Below are positions 11,233 to 11,451 of a stretch of DNA of 11,451 nucleotides, piece by piece. Below the pieces are notes generated by a model that was not told the origin of the DNA, did no database searches, and was given only the letters and a program-made list of their open reading frames with translations. Position 1 is the first letter of the stretch. Each line of letters opens with the position of its first letter. The position numbers and the translations under genes were made by a program. This DNA is from Ruminococcus sp. (GTDB lineage: Bacteria; Bacillota; Clostridia; Oscillospirales; Ruminococcaceae): positions 1 through 11,451 of the forward strand of contig JAGCWY010000046.1 in NCBI GenBank assembly GCA_017961625.1, read 5' to 3'.

Positions 11233-11451
11233 ATGAAAAAGTTTTTAAAGATACTCAAATGGACAGGGATAGTTCTTCTTGGAATTATTATCATTCTTCT
11301 GATCGTTCGCCTGATCGGAAAGATGTATTATAACAGAACGCCTGAAGGCGGCATCAACAAATCCATGTATCTTGATGTGAACGGACAGGAGCAGTGGATC
11401 AGCATTTACGGCGAGAACAAGGACAATCCTGTCATGCTGTTTCTGCACGGC
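11233..11451 (+). CDS. Membrane-anchored alpha/beta hydrolase, N-terminal part (3' end outside window)
   Basis: The first 73 residues are visible. A short basic start (MKKFLKILKW) precedes a single hydrophobic helix (residues about 11-28, TGIVLLGIIIILLIVRLI), so the enzyme is probably held at the cytoplasmic membrane with its catalytic domain outside. Then follow the first strands of an alpha/beta hydrolase fold, with LDVNGQEQWISIYG and, at the window edge, PVMLFLHG, the strand and oxyanion-hole motif that leads into HGGPG in proline-iminopeptidase-like members. Residues beyond HG, including the catalytic triad, are not in the window, so substrate class cannot be named. AGGAGA precedes ATG 11233, and cassette copy D supplies the promoter. 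Confidence 0.82.
   Translation, partial: MKKFLKILKWTGIVLLGIIIILLIVRLIGKMYYNRTPEGGINKSMYLDVNGQEQWISIYGENKDNPVMLFLHG

Noticed and set aside
1..11451. CRISPR arrays, tRNA or rRNA genes, complete insertion sequences
   Set aside because: No regularly spaced repeats, cloverleaf-like sequence, rRNA signature or intact transposase was seen on reading both strands.

Overview
The window looks like chromosomal DNA of a Gram-positive, mid-GC Clostridia bacterium. Ruminococcus or a close relative is my best guess, from strong AGGAGG-type ribosome sites, TTGACT/TATAAT promoters, a eukaryotic-type NADP isocitrate dehydrogenase and overall protein character. The genus is an inference; no rRNA or other taxonomic marker is present.

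Left part (1-7162). The 3' end of an isocitrate dehydrogenase gene is followed by a promoter, a perfect 14-bp terminator-like hairpin and then a tight seven-gene plus-strand operon (437-6366). It encodes a circularly permuted ATP-grasp amidoligase, an alpha-E helical partner, a transglutaminase-like cysteine enzyme, an M14/aspartoacylase-type zinc hydrolase, a second M14-fold protein that has lost its zinc ligands, a 60-residue Ser/Thr-rich peptide, and a RelA/SpoT-type (p)ppGpp-synthetase-fold protein. Junctions are ATGA or TAATG overlaps or very short gaps, so the products are probably co-translated. ATP-grasp, alpha-E and transglutaminase genes are a known trio thought to make and break peptide-like amide bonds. 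The small peptide, the M14 pair and the alarmone-synthetase-like gene make this version unusual. A class-I glutamine-amidotransferase-like gamma-glutamyl hydrolase gene (peptidase C26) converges on the operon with a 4-base overlap and carries a terminator-like hairpin in its own leader.

Middle (7163-8088). This is a scar of broken genes: a possible recombinase C-terminus, the C-terminal half of an SRAP (YedK/HMCES) gene on the minus strand, and an AT-rich internal piece of an McrB-type AAA+ GTPase fused in frame to an unrelated tail.

Right part (8086-11451). An intact class II Fic AMP-transferase is followed by small orphan genes: a multi-pass membrane protein, a 134-residue hypothetical protein and the start of a membrane-anchored alpha/beta hydrolase. 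Three of the four copies of an approximately 80-bp promoter, leader and ribosome-site cassette precede these genes; the fourth is joined to a truncated alpha/beta hydrolase 3' end. The region also holds repeated hairpins, a 20-bp copy of the Fic 3' end and decayed coding fragments, and reads as an actively rearranging accessory region.
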